Source: a virus
DNA: 64,000 nt
Direction: 5' to 3' (one strand)
IMG/VR virus record: IMGVR_UViG_3300024255_001563
Location: 62,001 to 126,000 of that record
Below are positions 34,619 through 42,614 of this stretch, piece after piece. A model generated the notes under the pieces. The model searched no databases. It worked only from the letters and a program-made list of their open reading frames with translations, and was not told the origin of the DNA. Position numbers and translations under genes: made by a program. Within the stretch, counting starts at the first letter, position 1. The number at the start of each line of letters is the position of its first letter.

Positions 34619-36949
34619 TTATCTTAAAACTGTGCCTCTAATAGTATTAGAGCCTATACCTCTTATACTTCTGGACATATCTTTTTCAACTGTGTATGTT
34701 TTTTCAAGAACACTTAAAACGTGTCTCATAGTATTATTTAATTCCTGTATTGAACCACTTGATGCACTATTATAACTGCTATTCATTGCATTGTCAAGTA
34801 CTTTTCCTTCAGGACTATTTCTAGGAACAACTGCTTCGTTGCCGTGAAGTACTGAAAGTGTGCCTCTACCAAAATCTTTAAATCCTCCAGTGCCATTAGC
34901 ATAAGTGTTATTCACTAGTGCGTTATACACTTTGTTTACAAGTTCTGTTTCCTGTTCAGTAAGTCCGCCTTCACTAGTACGTCTTTTTTCAAGTTCATTT
35001 ATTGCTTGCTCTGTAACCCATGCCGGGTTCACCGGAAGGGTTATAGATTGCCCATATCCTGTTTCTGTGTACGTTGTACTTGTACCAGTTGCAGCAGCTA
35101 AATCTTTATATAGTTGAGATCCAGCATCAAGTCCGCCACCGATATCAGATAAATTAAAGACTCCTTTGCCTGTTAAGTCTTTTAGTTGTCCTTCAGCAGT
35201 TCCTGTATCTATACCAAATACTATTTTATTAAACGCTCTTGCAAACTGACTAGCCATCATATCAAACAACTTATCCATTATAGGCTTTAATGTTGCAGAA
35301 ATATCTGCCCAGAGATCGTCTATAGCTTTTTTAGGATCTGTATCAAAATCAGTAAAGAATTTTTGTAATCTGACATTAAGTTTTTGCATTTGTCCTGTGA
35401 TATATGCTATTGCAACACTAAATCTTGACCCTTCACCCGTTTCGTCTGCTGTAAACCCGCGCATCCACTCAGTAAAACTCTGAAGTGCAGGAGTAATTGC
35501 AGTATCAAGAAAAGGATTAACTAATTGTTCTTGAAGTGCTTTTCGTGTATCACCTAAAGATCTTCTAAACAATACTACTGCATCTCTTTCTTCGTTTGCT
35601 GTTTTAATGACTCCTTCATTGAAGTCTTTAATAAATGCCTCTTTCATAAAACTAAATGTACCGTCGGAATTTTCTTTTATGTAGTTTGATAACTGATCTA
35701 CCGATAAGTTTAGATTAGATAGTAGCGTAGCCGGAACACCGTCTATACCAGCTGCACCTGCTTTTATTAATGCTAAATTATCAGCACTTGCTGTTAATTG
35801 TGCTTCTAATTGAGCAGCTATTCTTTCACCTCTGGTTTTAGTCATAGTTTCGCTTGTTAGTTGACCTTTTAGTATTGCATCTAAATCATTTTTTAACAAT
35901 GTAAATGATTCTTTTTGTAGTGTCTGAAATACTTTCTGTTCTTCACTGATTGCTGGCATTCCTAAGAAACTTAATTTAATACTATCTACACCAGCTTGAC
36001 CCATTGTTTCTGCTGCTTCTGACATTAACTTATCTAGTGCAGCTCGTTGTTCAGGTTCTAATCTAGCTCTTTCCATTTGAAATGCAATATCTGCTTGTGC
36101 TAGTGCTAATTGTTCTTGTTGTGTTTTAATATCTTTACCAGTTAATTTTGCAAGTGTTGCAAAATTTTCAGTCAACGCTGCTGCTGCTAGTGCTTGTTCT
36201 TGTGCAGTTCTTTGTTCGCCTGCTCTACCTGCTCTGTCAATATATTGATAGTATGCCAACTGTTCGGCAACTTCATCAGTGGTTATACCTAATGCTCCAA
36301 ACTTTAACATTAATTCGTCGCTTATTGCACTTTGTAACTGACGTGTACTTCGCACGCCGCCATCTACTGTGCCGCCAAAGGCTGCCATTCTTTGTGAATT
36401 TTGTCCTACAAAATTAGATAGCGTACCAAGATCCATATATAGATCTTTTGCTGCCATTCTAAGATCACCTAAGTCGCCGCCAAAACTACCACCAACTTTA
36501 CTTAAATTTGCAAATGTATCATATGATTCATCTATTTGACTTGTAAAAAACGCAAGTCCTTGGCCTATTATCGGAATATGCCTTGCAAAATCAGTAATCT
36601 GAACAGTTGATCCTAATAATTCTTTTGTAAATCCTAGAAGAGTATCTACAGCCATATCTAAACCAGCTGAAAATACTCCTAGTGCCCCTTTTCCTAGTTG
36701 ACTTAGTTTACTAGCACTCTCGTCAACTGCATCAGTATGACTTTCTAATGCCTTTCTATTTGTATCAACAGTCTTAACACTATTTTTTATAGATGTATCA
36801 TACAGATTCATAGTTTTAGCTACTGATGATTTAGGATCGGCTCCTTGTTTACGTGCAAGAGCTTCAATTGCACCTACAAGTTTCTGTAGTGTTGCTTCAC
36901 TTGCAACACCGTCGCCACCTACATTTAAAATATTTGATTCTTCAGCCAA
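34619..36949 (-). CDS. Tail tape-measure protein
   Basis: 776 aa, largely helical, with a hydrophobic stretch near residues 105-135 (LGFTKELLGSTVQITDF, HIPIIGQGLAFF) and long Ala/Gln-rich helices. The C-terminal part contains FGRGTLSVLHGNEAVVP near residue 705; this LHGxEAVVP-type motif is characteristic of phage tape-measure proteins. It would set tail length and occupies the tail lumen, the role of T4 gp29, though sequence similarity to gp29 is not obvious. The start as read is TTG (36949-36947). An ATG 10 bases upstream (36959-36957) is out of frame by one base in a TTTT run, with GGAAAAC properly placed before it. Confidence 0.82.
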   Translation of the reverse strand: MAEESNILNVGGDGVASEATLQKLVGAIEALARKQGADPKSSVAKTMNLYDTSIKNSVKTVDTNRKALESHTDAVDESASKLSQLGKGALGVFSAGLDMAVDTLLGFTKELLGSTVQITDFARHIPIIGQGLAFFTSQIDESYDTFANLSKVGGSFGGDLGDLRMAAKDLYMDLGTLSNFVGQNSQRMAAFGGTVDGGVRSTRQLQSAISDELMLKFGALGITTDEVAEQLAYYQYIDRAGRAGEQRTAQEQALAAAALTENFATLAKLTGKDIKTQQEQLALAQADIAFQMERARLEPEQRAALDKLMSEAAETMGQAGVDSIKLSFLGMPAISEEQKVFQTLQKESFTLLKNDLDAILKGQLTSETMTKTRGERIAAQLEAQLTASADNLALIKAGAAGIDGVPATLLSNLNLSVDQLSNYIKENSDGTFSFMKEAFIKDFNEGVIKTANEERDAVVLFRRSLGDTRKALQEQLVNPFLDTAITPALQSFTEWMRGFTADETGEGSRFSVAIAYITGQMQKLNVRLQKFFTDFDTDPKKAIDDLWADISATLKPIMDKLFDMMASQFARAFNKIVFGIDTGTAEGQLKDLTGKGVFNLSDIGGGLDAGSQLYKDLAAATGTSTTYTETGYGQSITLPVNPAWVTEQAINELEKRRTSEGGLTEQETELVNKVYNALVNNTYANGTGGFKDFGRGTLSVLHGNEAVVPRNSPEGKVLDNAMNSSYNSASSGSIQELNNTMRHVLSVLEKTYTVEKDMSRSIRGIGSNTIRGTVLR

Positions 36950-36975
36950 AAGACATGTTTTCCATTATATGCGCA

Positions 36976-36983
36976 CATAAATA
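36976..36983 (+). promoter_or_regulatory. Late promoter box CATAAATA for gp26
   Basis: CATAAATA on the plus strand, 43 bases before the gp26 ATG, inside the 76-base divergent intergenic region. Confidence 0.6.
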
Positions 36984-37006
36984 TACTGTATATATACTTA
37001 TAGTAT

Positions 37007-37014
37007 TATTTATC
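37007..37014 (-). promoter_or_regulatory. Late promoter box GATAAATA for the tape-measure operon
   Basis: GATAAATA on the minus strand, directly next to the gp26 ribosome binding site CCGGAGA. It points toward the tape-measure, gp20 and head genes. The two divergent boxes face each other, so their transcripts would share a few bases. Confidence 0.65.
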
Positions 37015-37025
37015 CGGAGAACACA

Positions 37026-37889
37026 ATGCAGGAAATTCAACCAAGTGGGTCTAACCCATTAAGAAAATACTTTCGGCAACCTAAATTATATTTAGAATTG
37101 CCTAGTAAGGGTAGATTCTACCCAGAAGGCTCAATAGATATGCCTGAAAATGGAGAATTGCCAGTATTTCCCATGACAGCAAAAGACGAACTAACTATGA
37201 AAACTCCTGATGCACTAATGAACGGGCAAGCTACTGTTGATCTTGTAAAAAGCTGTGTGCCAAATATTATTGATCCTTGGAAAATGCCTTCAATTGATCT
37301 TGATACTATTTTAATAGCTATTAGAATAGCTACATTTGGACCAGAACTATCTGTTACACAAGTAATACCAGGATTAAATGAAGAAAGGTCCTTTAGTGTA
37401 GATTTAAGATATACTTTAGAAAAGTTTTCAAGAATAAATTATGTTAACGAAATTGAAGTTGACAATATGTTAGTAAAACTATCTCCACTAACGTATAGAC
37501 AATTTACTGATAGTAGTATGAAAACATTTGAAGAGCAAAGAATATTTGCATCTGTAAACAGTAAAACTATGACAGAAGTTGAAAAAATGGAAAAGTTTAG
37601 TACTAGTTTCCGTAAGCTTACTGAACTAACAGTAGGCATGATGATAGACAGTATAGAATCTATCACAGTTGACGACAACATAGTAGATAACAAAACATTT
37701 ATAAAAGAATTTATTGATAATGCTGATAAGAACGTATTTTCCACTGTTTTAGATCATTTAGAAGCACAAAAAAATTCATTTGTAATGGAACCATTACAAG
37801 TTACGTTTAATGAAGAAGATGTAGCTAACGGTGCACCTAAAAATATGGAAATTCCTCTATCTTTTGATCAATCAAATTTTTTCGTGTAA
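37026..37889 (+). CDS. gp26: Baseplate hub subunit
   Basis: 287 aa, T4 gp26 or baseplate protein family (PF12322 type): YLELPSKGRFYPEGS, ELPVFPMTAKDELTMKTPDALMNG, SCVPNIIDPWKMPSIDLDTILIAIRIATFG. The LPSxGRFY and MTAKDE-xx-KTPDAL motifs are the family hallmark. It is needed for assembly of the central hub. GGAGA six bases before the ATG. Followed by gp51, as in T4. Confidence 0.9.
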   Translation: MQEIQPSGSNPLRKYFRQPKLYLELPSKGRFYPEGSIDMPENGELPVFPMTAKDELTMKTPDALMNGQATVDLVKSCVPNIIDPWKMPSIDLDTILIAIRIATFGPELSVTQVIPGLNEERSFSVDLRYTLEKFSRINYVNEIEVDNMLVKLSPLTYRQFTDSSMKTFEEQRIFASVNSKTMTEVEKMEKFSTSFRKLTELTVGMMIDSIESITVDDNIVDNKTFIKEFIDNADKNVFSTVLDHLEAQKNSFVMEPLQVTFNEEDVANGAPKNMEIPLSFDQSNFFV

Positions 37890-37906
37890 GTATTATATCT
37901 ACAGGT

Positions 37907-38113
37907 ATGGAAGAAATTCTAGATCTAATGAAACAAATGGAATTAGATCAAAAAAATCTAAAACATGAACTATATAAATTGTGTTGGTATATGCGGGGAA
38001 GTGTTTCTGCAGACGAAGCTTTCACTATGTGTATAGAAGATAGAGAAATTATCGGTAAAATAATAGCAGAAAATTTAGAAACAACTAAAAATACAAATTT
38101 ACCGTTTTATTAA
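37907..38113 (+). CDS. gp51: Baseplate hub assembly catalyst-like protein
   Basis: 68 aa: LMKQMELDQKNLKHELYKLCWYMRGSVSADEAFTM, then IIGKIIAENLETTKNTNLPF. The CWYMRGxVS-x-DEA segment and the NLExTKxxxLPF ending match gp51-like proteins of marine T4-like phages as I recall them. It follows gp26 by 17 bases, which agrees with T4 gene order. Its last four bases overlap the convergent 157-aa gene, so the two transcripts meet here with no visible terminator. Confidence 0.75.
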   Translation: MEEILDLMKQMELDQKNLKHELYKLCWYMRGSVSADEAFTMCIEDREIIGKIIAENLETTKNTNLPFY

Positions 38114-38583
38114 CTATATTTTTTTAGTATTGCTTTAGCTAATGCTACTTTTTCACTATCTGACATTTTACTTACAACATTAACAACATTAGCCGGAACT
38201 TTTGGCTTGTTAGATACTTTATTTCCTTTTGGAGTAACCTTTGGTGCAGCGGATTTTTTAGGAGTCGGTGCTTTGAATGGAAGCGCCATTGCTTTTTGAG
38301 CAACATCTCTAAATACCTTCTTTAGATTTGGCTTTGCTGTAGTATCTAGTTTACTAGTGTCAACTTTTTTATAAGAAAGAAAATCTATAATATCTTGCCA
38401 AACTACTTGATTTAGTTTTTTGCCTTGTGTTCCCATATATCCTGCAAATTCACTGTTTAATTTATCAGCAGTTGCAATCATATCTTTTTTGCCAGCTTTC
38501 TGAGCTTTACTCATAGTACGAGCTCTTTTAGTTAAAGGGATAAACTCTACTAATTCTTCATTTAAGATATCATTTATTTTCAT
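38110..38583 (-). CDS. Basic small protein, 157 aa
   Basis: Residues 1-50 begin MKINDILNEELVEFIPLTKRARTMSKAQKAGKK, then a helical part (WQDIIDFLSYKKVDTSKLD), a Lys/Pro-rich linker (APTPKKSAAPKVTPKGNK) and a short C-terminal helix (SDSEKVALAKAILKKYS). The net charge is strongly positive, which suggests nucleic acid or acidic-protein contact; no known domain was recognised. A TATAAATA box lies 25 bases before the ATG. Confidence 0.7.
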   Translation of the reverse strand: MKINDILNEELVEFIPLTKRARTMSKAQKAGKKDMIATADKLNSEFAGYMGTQGKKLNQVVWQDIIDFLSYKKVDTSKLDTTAKPNLKKVFRDVAQKAMALPFKAPTPKKSAAPKVTPKGNKVSNKPKVPANVVNVVSKMSDSEKVALAKAILKKYS

Positions 38584-38607
38584 TTTCTAATAACCTTTTG
38601 TGTATAG

Positions 38608-38615
38608 TATTTATA
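38608..38615 (-). promoter_or_regulatory. Late promoter box TATAAATA
   Basis: Exact T4 late consensus on the minus strand before the 157-aa gene. It touches a 9-bp perfect hairpin (38614-38634: TATATCTAC, loop GGA, GTAGATATA on the minus strand). Confidence 0.7.
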
Positions 38616-38634
38616 TATCTACTCCGTAGATATA

Positions 38635-39095
38635 AGTTTTCGCTAACGCTCAAACTACAAACTTTTTTCTTAATACATAATTTATATAGAAAGCATTAAT
38701 ACGAATGTATTAATGTTTAAGTTTCATGTAGATTGTTTCAGTCAGACGGAACCTGTTACGGTCCCATCTAATCTCAAAATGCGCTTCATGTGAGTCTGCA
38801 CCAGCCGAGACATTGGAAGTAGGTAATTGTTTATACACAAAGTACAATGGGCTCTGACCTTTCCCAACCTACGTCGACATCGCTGTTTCCAGCTACCTCT
38901 CGCTTCGTTCCTATTGCTAAAGAGTTTTTATGTACTGTGTTTGTGTTTTTCGACTGCCAACAAAACAATCTATATCAACCAGTGAGCCCAATTTGTTTGG
39001 TGGCTTCCTACCTCTGGGTAGTCGATCAATATGTTACGTGTGCTTCTATACGAGAGCTTTTTCCACAGCGGTATTAGTAAACTGGCCCGCTAACC
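38635..39095 (-). ncRNA. Candidate large structured RNA region (~460 bases without a gene)
   Basis: Reading the minus strand from the endonuclease stop, hairpins follow one another: AGCGG/CCGCT (39067-39091), CTACC-CAGA-GGTAG (39008-39021), AGC-CCAA-ACAAA-TTGG-GCT (38985-39005), GCTG-GAAA-CAGC with a GNRA loop (38882-38893), a 6-bp stem (38819-38824 with 38867-38872) enclosing two hairpins, and a 5-bp stem (38743-38747 with 38794-38798) enclosing GGGACC/GGTTCC and ATG-AAGCG-CAT hairpins. A 9-bp hairpin (38694-38715) and a tandem G-A hairpin (38635-38656) close the 3' side. No promoter was found, so it may be processed from the gp47-gp46 transcript. Short frames here show no protein-like composition. 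Confidence 0.5.
38694..38715 (-). terminator. Hairpin, possible terminator of the structured region
   Basis: Perfect 9-bp arms CATTAATAC and GTATTAATG with a 4-base loop, followed on the minus strand by CTTTCTAT. The U-tract is imperfect and the stem AT-rich, so termination may be weak. Confidence 0.4.
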
Positions 39096-39545
39096 TTAGG
39101 TGTTGGAATGTTTTGCCTGTATGTGATGTTCTAGCAATGCCTGTTTGAGTTTGTCTGATCCGCCTACTCTAACATTAATGATTCCGTTATAGTAATCATC
39201 TGTTTCAAGTACTCGCCTGTCAAACTGTTCTCTTGCCTCTATGTAGGACATTTCGCCCCTGCCCTTACAAAGATATAATATTTCTCTTGTAAAGTGTTCT
39301 TCGCCTAGTGATGCTACGTCTGCGTTTAGTCTGTCTGAACTACCGTAGTATGTTCTCCAGTCGCTTTCTTTGTAGCCTCGTCTTTTATTTTTTTTGCCTT
39401 TTAGAGGTGGCTTAGTGGTTTTAAATTTTGCTAGTTTCTTGCCTACGTATTTTTGGCCTGTAGTGGTATTTGTAATAAGGTAAACAAAGCCTTCATACTC
39501 GTCTGGTATTGTGTCAATTGTTTCACCTTGGTAAGTCCACTGCAT
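39096..39545 (-). CDS. SegE-like GIY-YIG endonuclease
   Basis: 149 aa. GFVYLITNTTTGQKYVGKK gives the GIY-YIG pattern as VYL...YVG in residues ~19-37. The middle has basic residues (KGKKNKRRGYKESDWRTYYGSS), a helix with EEHFTREILYLCKGRGEMSYIEAREQ holding the likely metal-binding Glu, and YYNGIINVRVGG. This layout matches the SegE_GIY-YIG family of T4-like phages: free-standing endonucleases that cut DNA and can spread by homing. It lies in the gp46 operon next to the structured non-coding region. Confidence 0.8.
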   Translation of the reverse strand: MQWTYQGETIDTIPDEYEGFVYLITNTTTGQKYVGKKLAKFKTTKPPLKGKKNKRRGYKESDWRTYYGSSDRLNADVASLGEEHFTREILYLCKGRGEMSYIEAREQFDRRVLETDDYYNGIINVRVGGSDKLKQALLEHHIQAKHSNT

Positions 39546-39568
39546 GAGTATACTTACCAGTGCCTAAT

Positions 39569-39778
39569 TTATTTGCCTTCTTTTTTGGTTTCTTTATTTG
39601 AATTATATGTAAGATGAATTTCATCCATGCGATCTTTAGAAAGGTTACGGATTTCTCGTAACCATTTTCGTGCTTCTCGATGAGTTCTAACTGACTTTCT
39701 TGACTCAAATTTTTCATTTGCTCTAAAATATTCCATGTATGCTTTTACAAGCTTGTCATGGGTATCGTCGTCTATCAT
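39569..39778 (-). CDS. Small protein after gp46, 69 aa
   Basis: MIDDDTHDKLVKAYMEYFRANEKFE, then VRTHREARKWLREIRNLSKDRMDEI and a charged tail KETKKEGK. Helical and highly charged. Its ATG overlaps the gp46 stop in an ATGA junction, so it is translationally coupled. Similar short proteins follow gp46 in marine T4-like phages as I recall; function unknown. Confidence 0.68.
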   Translation of the reverse strand: MIDDDTHDKLVKAYMEYFRANEKFESRKSVRTHREARKWLREIRNLSKDRMDEIHLTYNSNKETKKEGK

Positions 39779-41547
39779 TCTACAATTTCAATATCATTTT
39801 CGTAACTTGTAAATCCATTTTCTTTTACTACTTTCATTACGTGATTGACTCTTCCAACAAGTTCGTCCTTGTGTGAGATAAGGTAAACATTCTTGTCGCC
39901 TTCCCTGCCCATCTTCTTAAGAACACTTAGTGAATTTTCAACACCAGCAGTATCCATACCACTGTCAATAAGTTCATCAATAAACAACAAGTTAATCTTT
40001 TGATATAGACTTTCCCAAACATCACGGAATGCAAAGCTCATACCAAGTATAAGTCTGTTACGTTCACCACGTGACAAGTTATCAAAGTCTAAATCTTGAC
40101 CAAGTTGCGTAATTTCAACAGCAAGATCGTTTTGGAACACAACTTGATGCGGCAATCCTAGTTTATCTAAGTAATATGTAAGTCTATTGTTTAAGTATGC
40201 TAAGTTTTGATCGATAATCTTCTTACGAATAAAGCTATCTTTGTTAGTAAGTAGTTTTAGTAAAAAGTCTTGATGTTCCTTATAATCAGTAAGCTCATTA
40301 ACTGGTGTCCAGTCAATTTCTTGCATTGCTGTATTATTTAATTCATCAATTTGTGTTTGATACGGATCGACATCGTCCTGTTTGTTAGCAAGTGCCTGTT
40401 TTAAACTATCAACGTTTTGCCTGTGATCATATGCTTCTTTGACAGTGTCATAAAACACATTAGGCTTACCGTTGATGTCACCAATATCTTCAAGACTCTT
40501 TGTAACATCGACTACCTTAACAGAAACTTCAGACTGATATGCAATTGCATCAGCAAGTTCTTTATCTTTACGAGCTGCAATCTCTGCTTTTTTATCTGCG
40601 TGAAGTTCTTGACCACACGTATAACAAGTTGCATCTTCTAGATCTGCAATATCTTTATTTGCTTTTTCAATACTCTTATCAGCACGTTGTAGTGCAGGCT
40701 CAAGTGTGCTTAATTCTTTTCTTAAAGAAGTTATTTTGTTGTTATGTTCAGACCAATTTGATAATTTTTCGTGTGCTTCTAATTCTGTGTTAATATCTAA
40801 TTTCTCTAATTCAGTAATACCTAACTGTAACTTATCACAGTCTTGATCCTTCTTAGAAAGCCAAGCACGCTGTGTACGACTTAAACTATCAATAGTTGTT
40901 TGTATTTTTTCGTTTGCACTTTGAATAGCATTAATTTTTAATGTTTCTTCGGTGATTGCATCTTTAGTTTGCTTAGTTTGCTCTTTAAGTGCATCGGCTT
41001 TCTCACTAAGGATAGTAATGCCAAGCAGTTGTTCGATGATAGCACGTTGATCATTTTGACGCATACTTAGAAACGGCTCAGTATAAGTGTTTAGTGCAAC
41101 AATGTGCTTAAACATATCGTGAGACATGTCTAATAAGTCGTTGATGAACTCTTGCGTCTTTCGACTGTCGCCTTGCGACTCATCTATCATTTCTTGTTCT
41201 TGATCGTTCACATAAAACTTTAATAAGTTAGGTCCACGTCCACGTTCAACACGATAATCAACATTGTTCTTTTCAAAGTGTAGCGTAACAAGCATACCTT
41301 TTGAGTTTGTTTTGTTAATTAAGTTGTTGGCTCTAATGTTTGTAAGAGCTTTTCCGTACAATGCATAGCTAAGTGCGTTAATGATAGTAGTTTTGCCAGT
41401 ACCGTTACGTGATCCGCTATCGTCACCACCTTGATCTAAGTTTTCACCTAACACAAGTGTTAGTTGCTCACGGTCAAAGTCCACTGCTTGAGTCTGATTA
41501 CCCACACTCATAAAGTTACGTACTGTTAGATCTTTAATTTTTATCAT
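39775..41547 (-). CDS. gp46: Recombination endonuclease subunit, Rad50/SbcC-like ATPase
   Basis: 590 aa. P-loop GSRNGTGKTT near residue 45, two coiled-coil arms flanking a zinc hook CYTC near residue 308, ABC signature LSRGERNR near 495, and Walker B LLFIDELID near 520. With gp47 it forms the nuclease that resects DNA ends for recombination-dependent replication and host DNA degradation. The ATG overlaps the gp47 stop by four bases (ATGA), so stoichiometric translation is expected. The P-loop is preceded by an acidic insertion (DQGGDDS). Confidence 0.95.
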   Translation of the reverse strand: MIKIKDLTVRNFMSVGNQTQAVDFDREQLTLVLGENLDQGGDDSGSRNGTGKTTIINALSYALYGKALTNIRANNLINKTNSKGMLVTLHFEKNNVDYRVERGRGPNLLKFYVNDQEQEMIDESQGDSRKTQEFINDLLDMSHDMFKHIVALNTYTEPFLSMRQNDQRAIIEQLLGITILSEKADALKEQTKQTKDAITEETLKINAIQSANEKIQTTIDSLSRTQRAWLSKKDQDCDKLQLGITELEKLDINTELEAHEKLSNWSEHNNKITSLRKELSTLEPALQRADKSIEKANKDIADLEDATCYTCGQELHADKKAEIAARKDKELADAIAYQSEVSVKVVDVTKSLEDIGDINGKPNVFYDTVKEAYDHRQNVDSLKQALANKQDDVDPYQTQIDELNNTAMQEIDWTPVNELTDYKEHQDFLLKLLTNKDSFIRKKIIDQNLAYLNNRLTYYLDKLGLPHQVVFQNDLAVEITQLGQDLDFDNLSRGERNRLILGMSFAFRDVWESLYQKINLLFIDELIDSGMDTAGVENSLSVLKKMGREGDKNVYLISHKDELVGRVNHVMKVVKENGFTSYENDIEIVE

Positions 41548-42554
41548 AGTTCGTTGTAAATGTCCATTAGCGTCTTCTTATTGAAGTTGTCTGAGTCGAT
41601 TGCAGCAATTTCACCAGCAACAATTTGATCGACACTTTCAAATTGTTGGATATCTAGTTGTGTACTAATTTCCTCTAGTGATTTCTGAGGAATTAAACTA
41701 ATTTCACGACACTTGTACTGATTAATGAATGTTTCTTTGATGAAACTAGCTTCTTCATAACTAATAGGCAAGTCTAAGTTAACACGTAGATACATATTAG
41801 GTTTGATAAATGAATCTGCTTCATCAATTAACTGACTTAGCTTAACAGTTCGATACTTAGGACAATCGGCCCAGTCAATATAAACTGGCGCCTTGTCGTT
41901 TTCTCTATCAAGAATCATCATACCACGTGCATCATCCCACGCATCAGCATAATTGTGCGGAAATGCATTACCTAAGTAATGTACTACACCTTGTTGCTGA
42001 CGTTTGTGGAAGTGTCCACTAAAAACATAAGACTGATTAGCAAAGTCTTCTGCTCTAAGCTCTCCGTGGTCGGGCATTTGCACCATAGCGTTCATATAGA
42101 AGCTAGGCAGTTCAAAATGCCCAAATACATACTTACTTTTTAGCTTGCGTAGCTTTTTCCACTCGTCGCCTACAAGCCAAGGTACAATAGTTACGTCTTC
42201 AATTGTAGTAATTTCGTCTACAAACGTAATACCTGGGATGTGTTTTGCAAATGCTGTACTGTTAACGTCACGTTTGTCTTTATAATACAAGTCGTGGTTA
42301 CCATCAAAGAAGAAAAACTGCTCAAATGCAGCACCTAGCTTTTCCATACTACGGATTGTTGCATCCATAGTAGTAAGATTAAGGCTATTTCTGTTATGAT
42401 GCCAGTCTCCGCAGAAAATACCAGTCTCGCAACCGGCAGCTTTTGCTTGTTCTATGTACCAATCAATAAAGTCTTCACAGTCTTGATTGTGTACTTTACT
42501 ATTGCCTTTTAGACCAAAGTGGATGTCAGTAAAGACTGCTGCTTTCTTAAACAA
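41544..42554 (-). CDS. gp47: Recombination endonuclease subunit, Mre11/SbcD-like phosphoesterase
   Basis: 336 aa. Metallophosphoesterase motifs in order: FTDIHFG (residue ~8), GDWHHNRN (~50), DGNHDLYYKD (~83), GHFEL, and SGHFHKR (~181). It partners gp46. The start codon is TTG (42554-42552): GAGGA lies eight bases upstream, and no ATG precedes the first metal-binding motif, so TTG is required for an intact active site. A perfect sigma70 promoter lies just upstream. Confidence 0.94.
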   Translation of the reverse strand: MFKKAAVFTDIHFGLKGNSKVHNQDCEDFIDWYIEQAKAAGCETGIFCGDWHHNRNSLNLTTMDATIRSMEKLGAAFEQFFFFDGNHDLYYKDKRDVNSTAFAKHIPGITFVDEITTIEDVTIVPWLVGDEWKKLRKLKSKYVFGHFELPSFYMNAMVQMPDHGELRAEDFANQSYVFSGHFHKRQQQGVVHYLGNAFPHNYADAWDDARGMMILDRENDKAPVYIDWADCPKYRTVKLSQLIDEADSFIKPNMYLRVNLDLPISYEEASFIKETFINQYKCREISLIPQKSLEEISTQLDIQQFESVDQIVAGEIAAIDSDNFNKKTLMDIYNEL

Positions 42555-42581
42555 ATTTAGATTCCTCTATTATACCGTATC

Positions 42582-42610
42582 ATTATAGCAAGATTATTAA
42601 CAGGTGTCAA
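42582..42610 (-). promoter_or_regulatory. Perfect sigma70 promoter for gp47-gp46
   Basis: TTGACA (42610-42605), 17-base spacer, TATAAT (42587-42582) on the minus strand. The expected start is near 42575, giving a ~20-base leader. It lies between the gp55 stop and the gp47 start. Confidence 0.9.
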
Positions 42611-42614
42611 CCAT

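Noticed and set aside
38635-39095. Group I intron
   Set aside because: No interrupted gene on either side and no recognisable conserved core. It cannot be excluded for a decayed element.
38847-39148. Two plus-strand frames in the gap after the endonuclease
   Set aside because: Cys-rich, no Shine-Dalgarno, one overlaps the endonuclease, and they lie over the stems of the candidate RNA.
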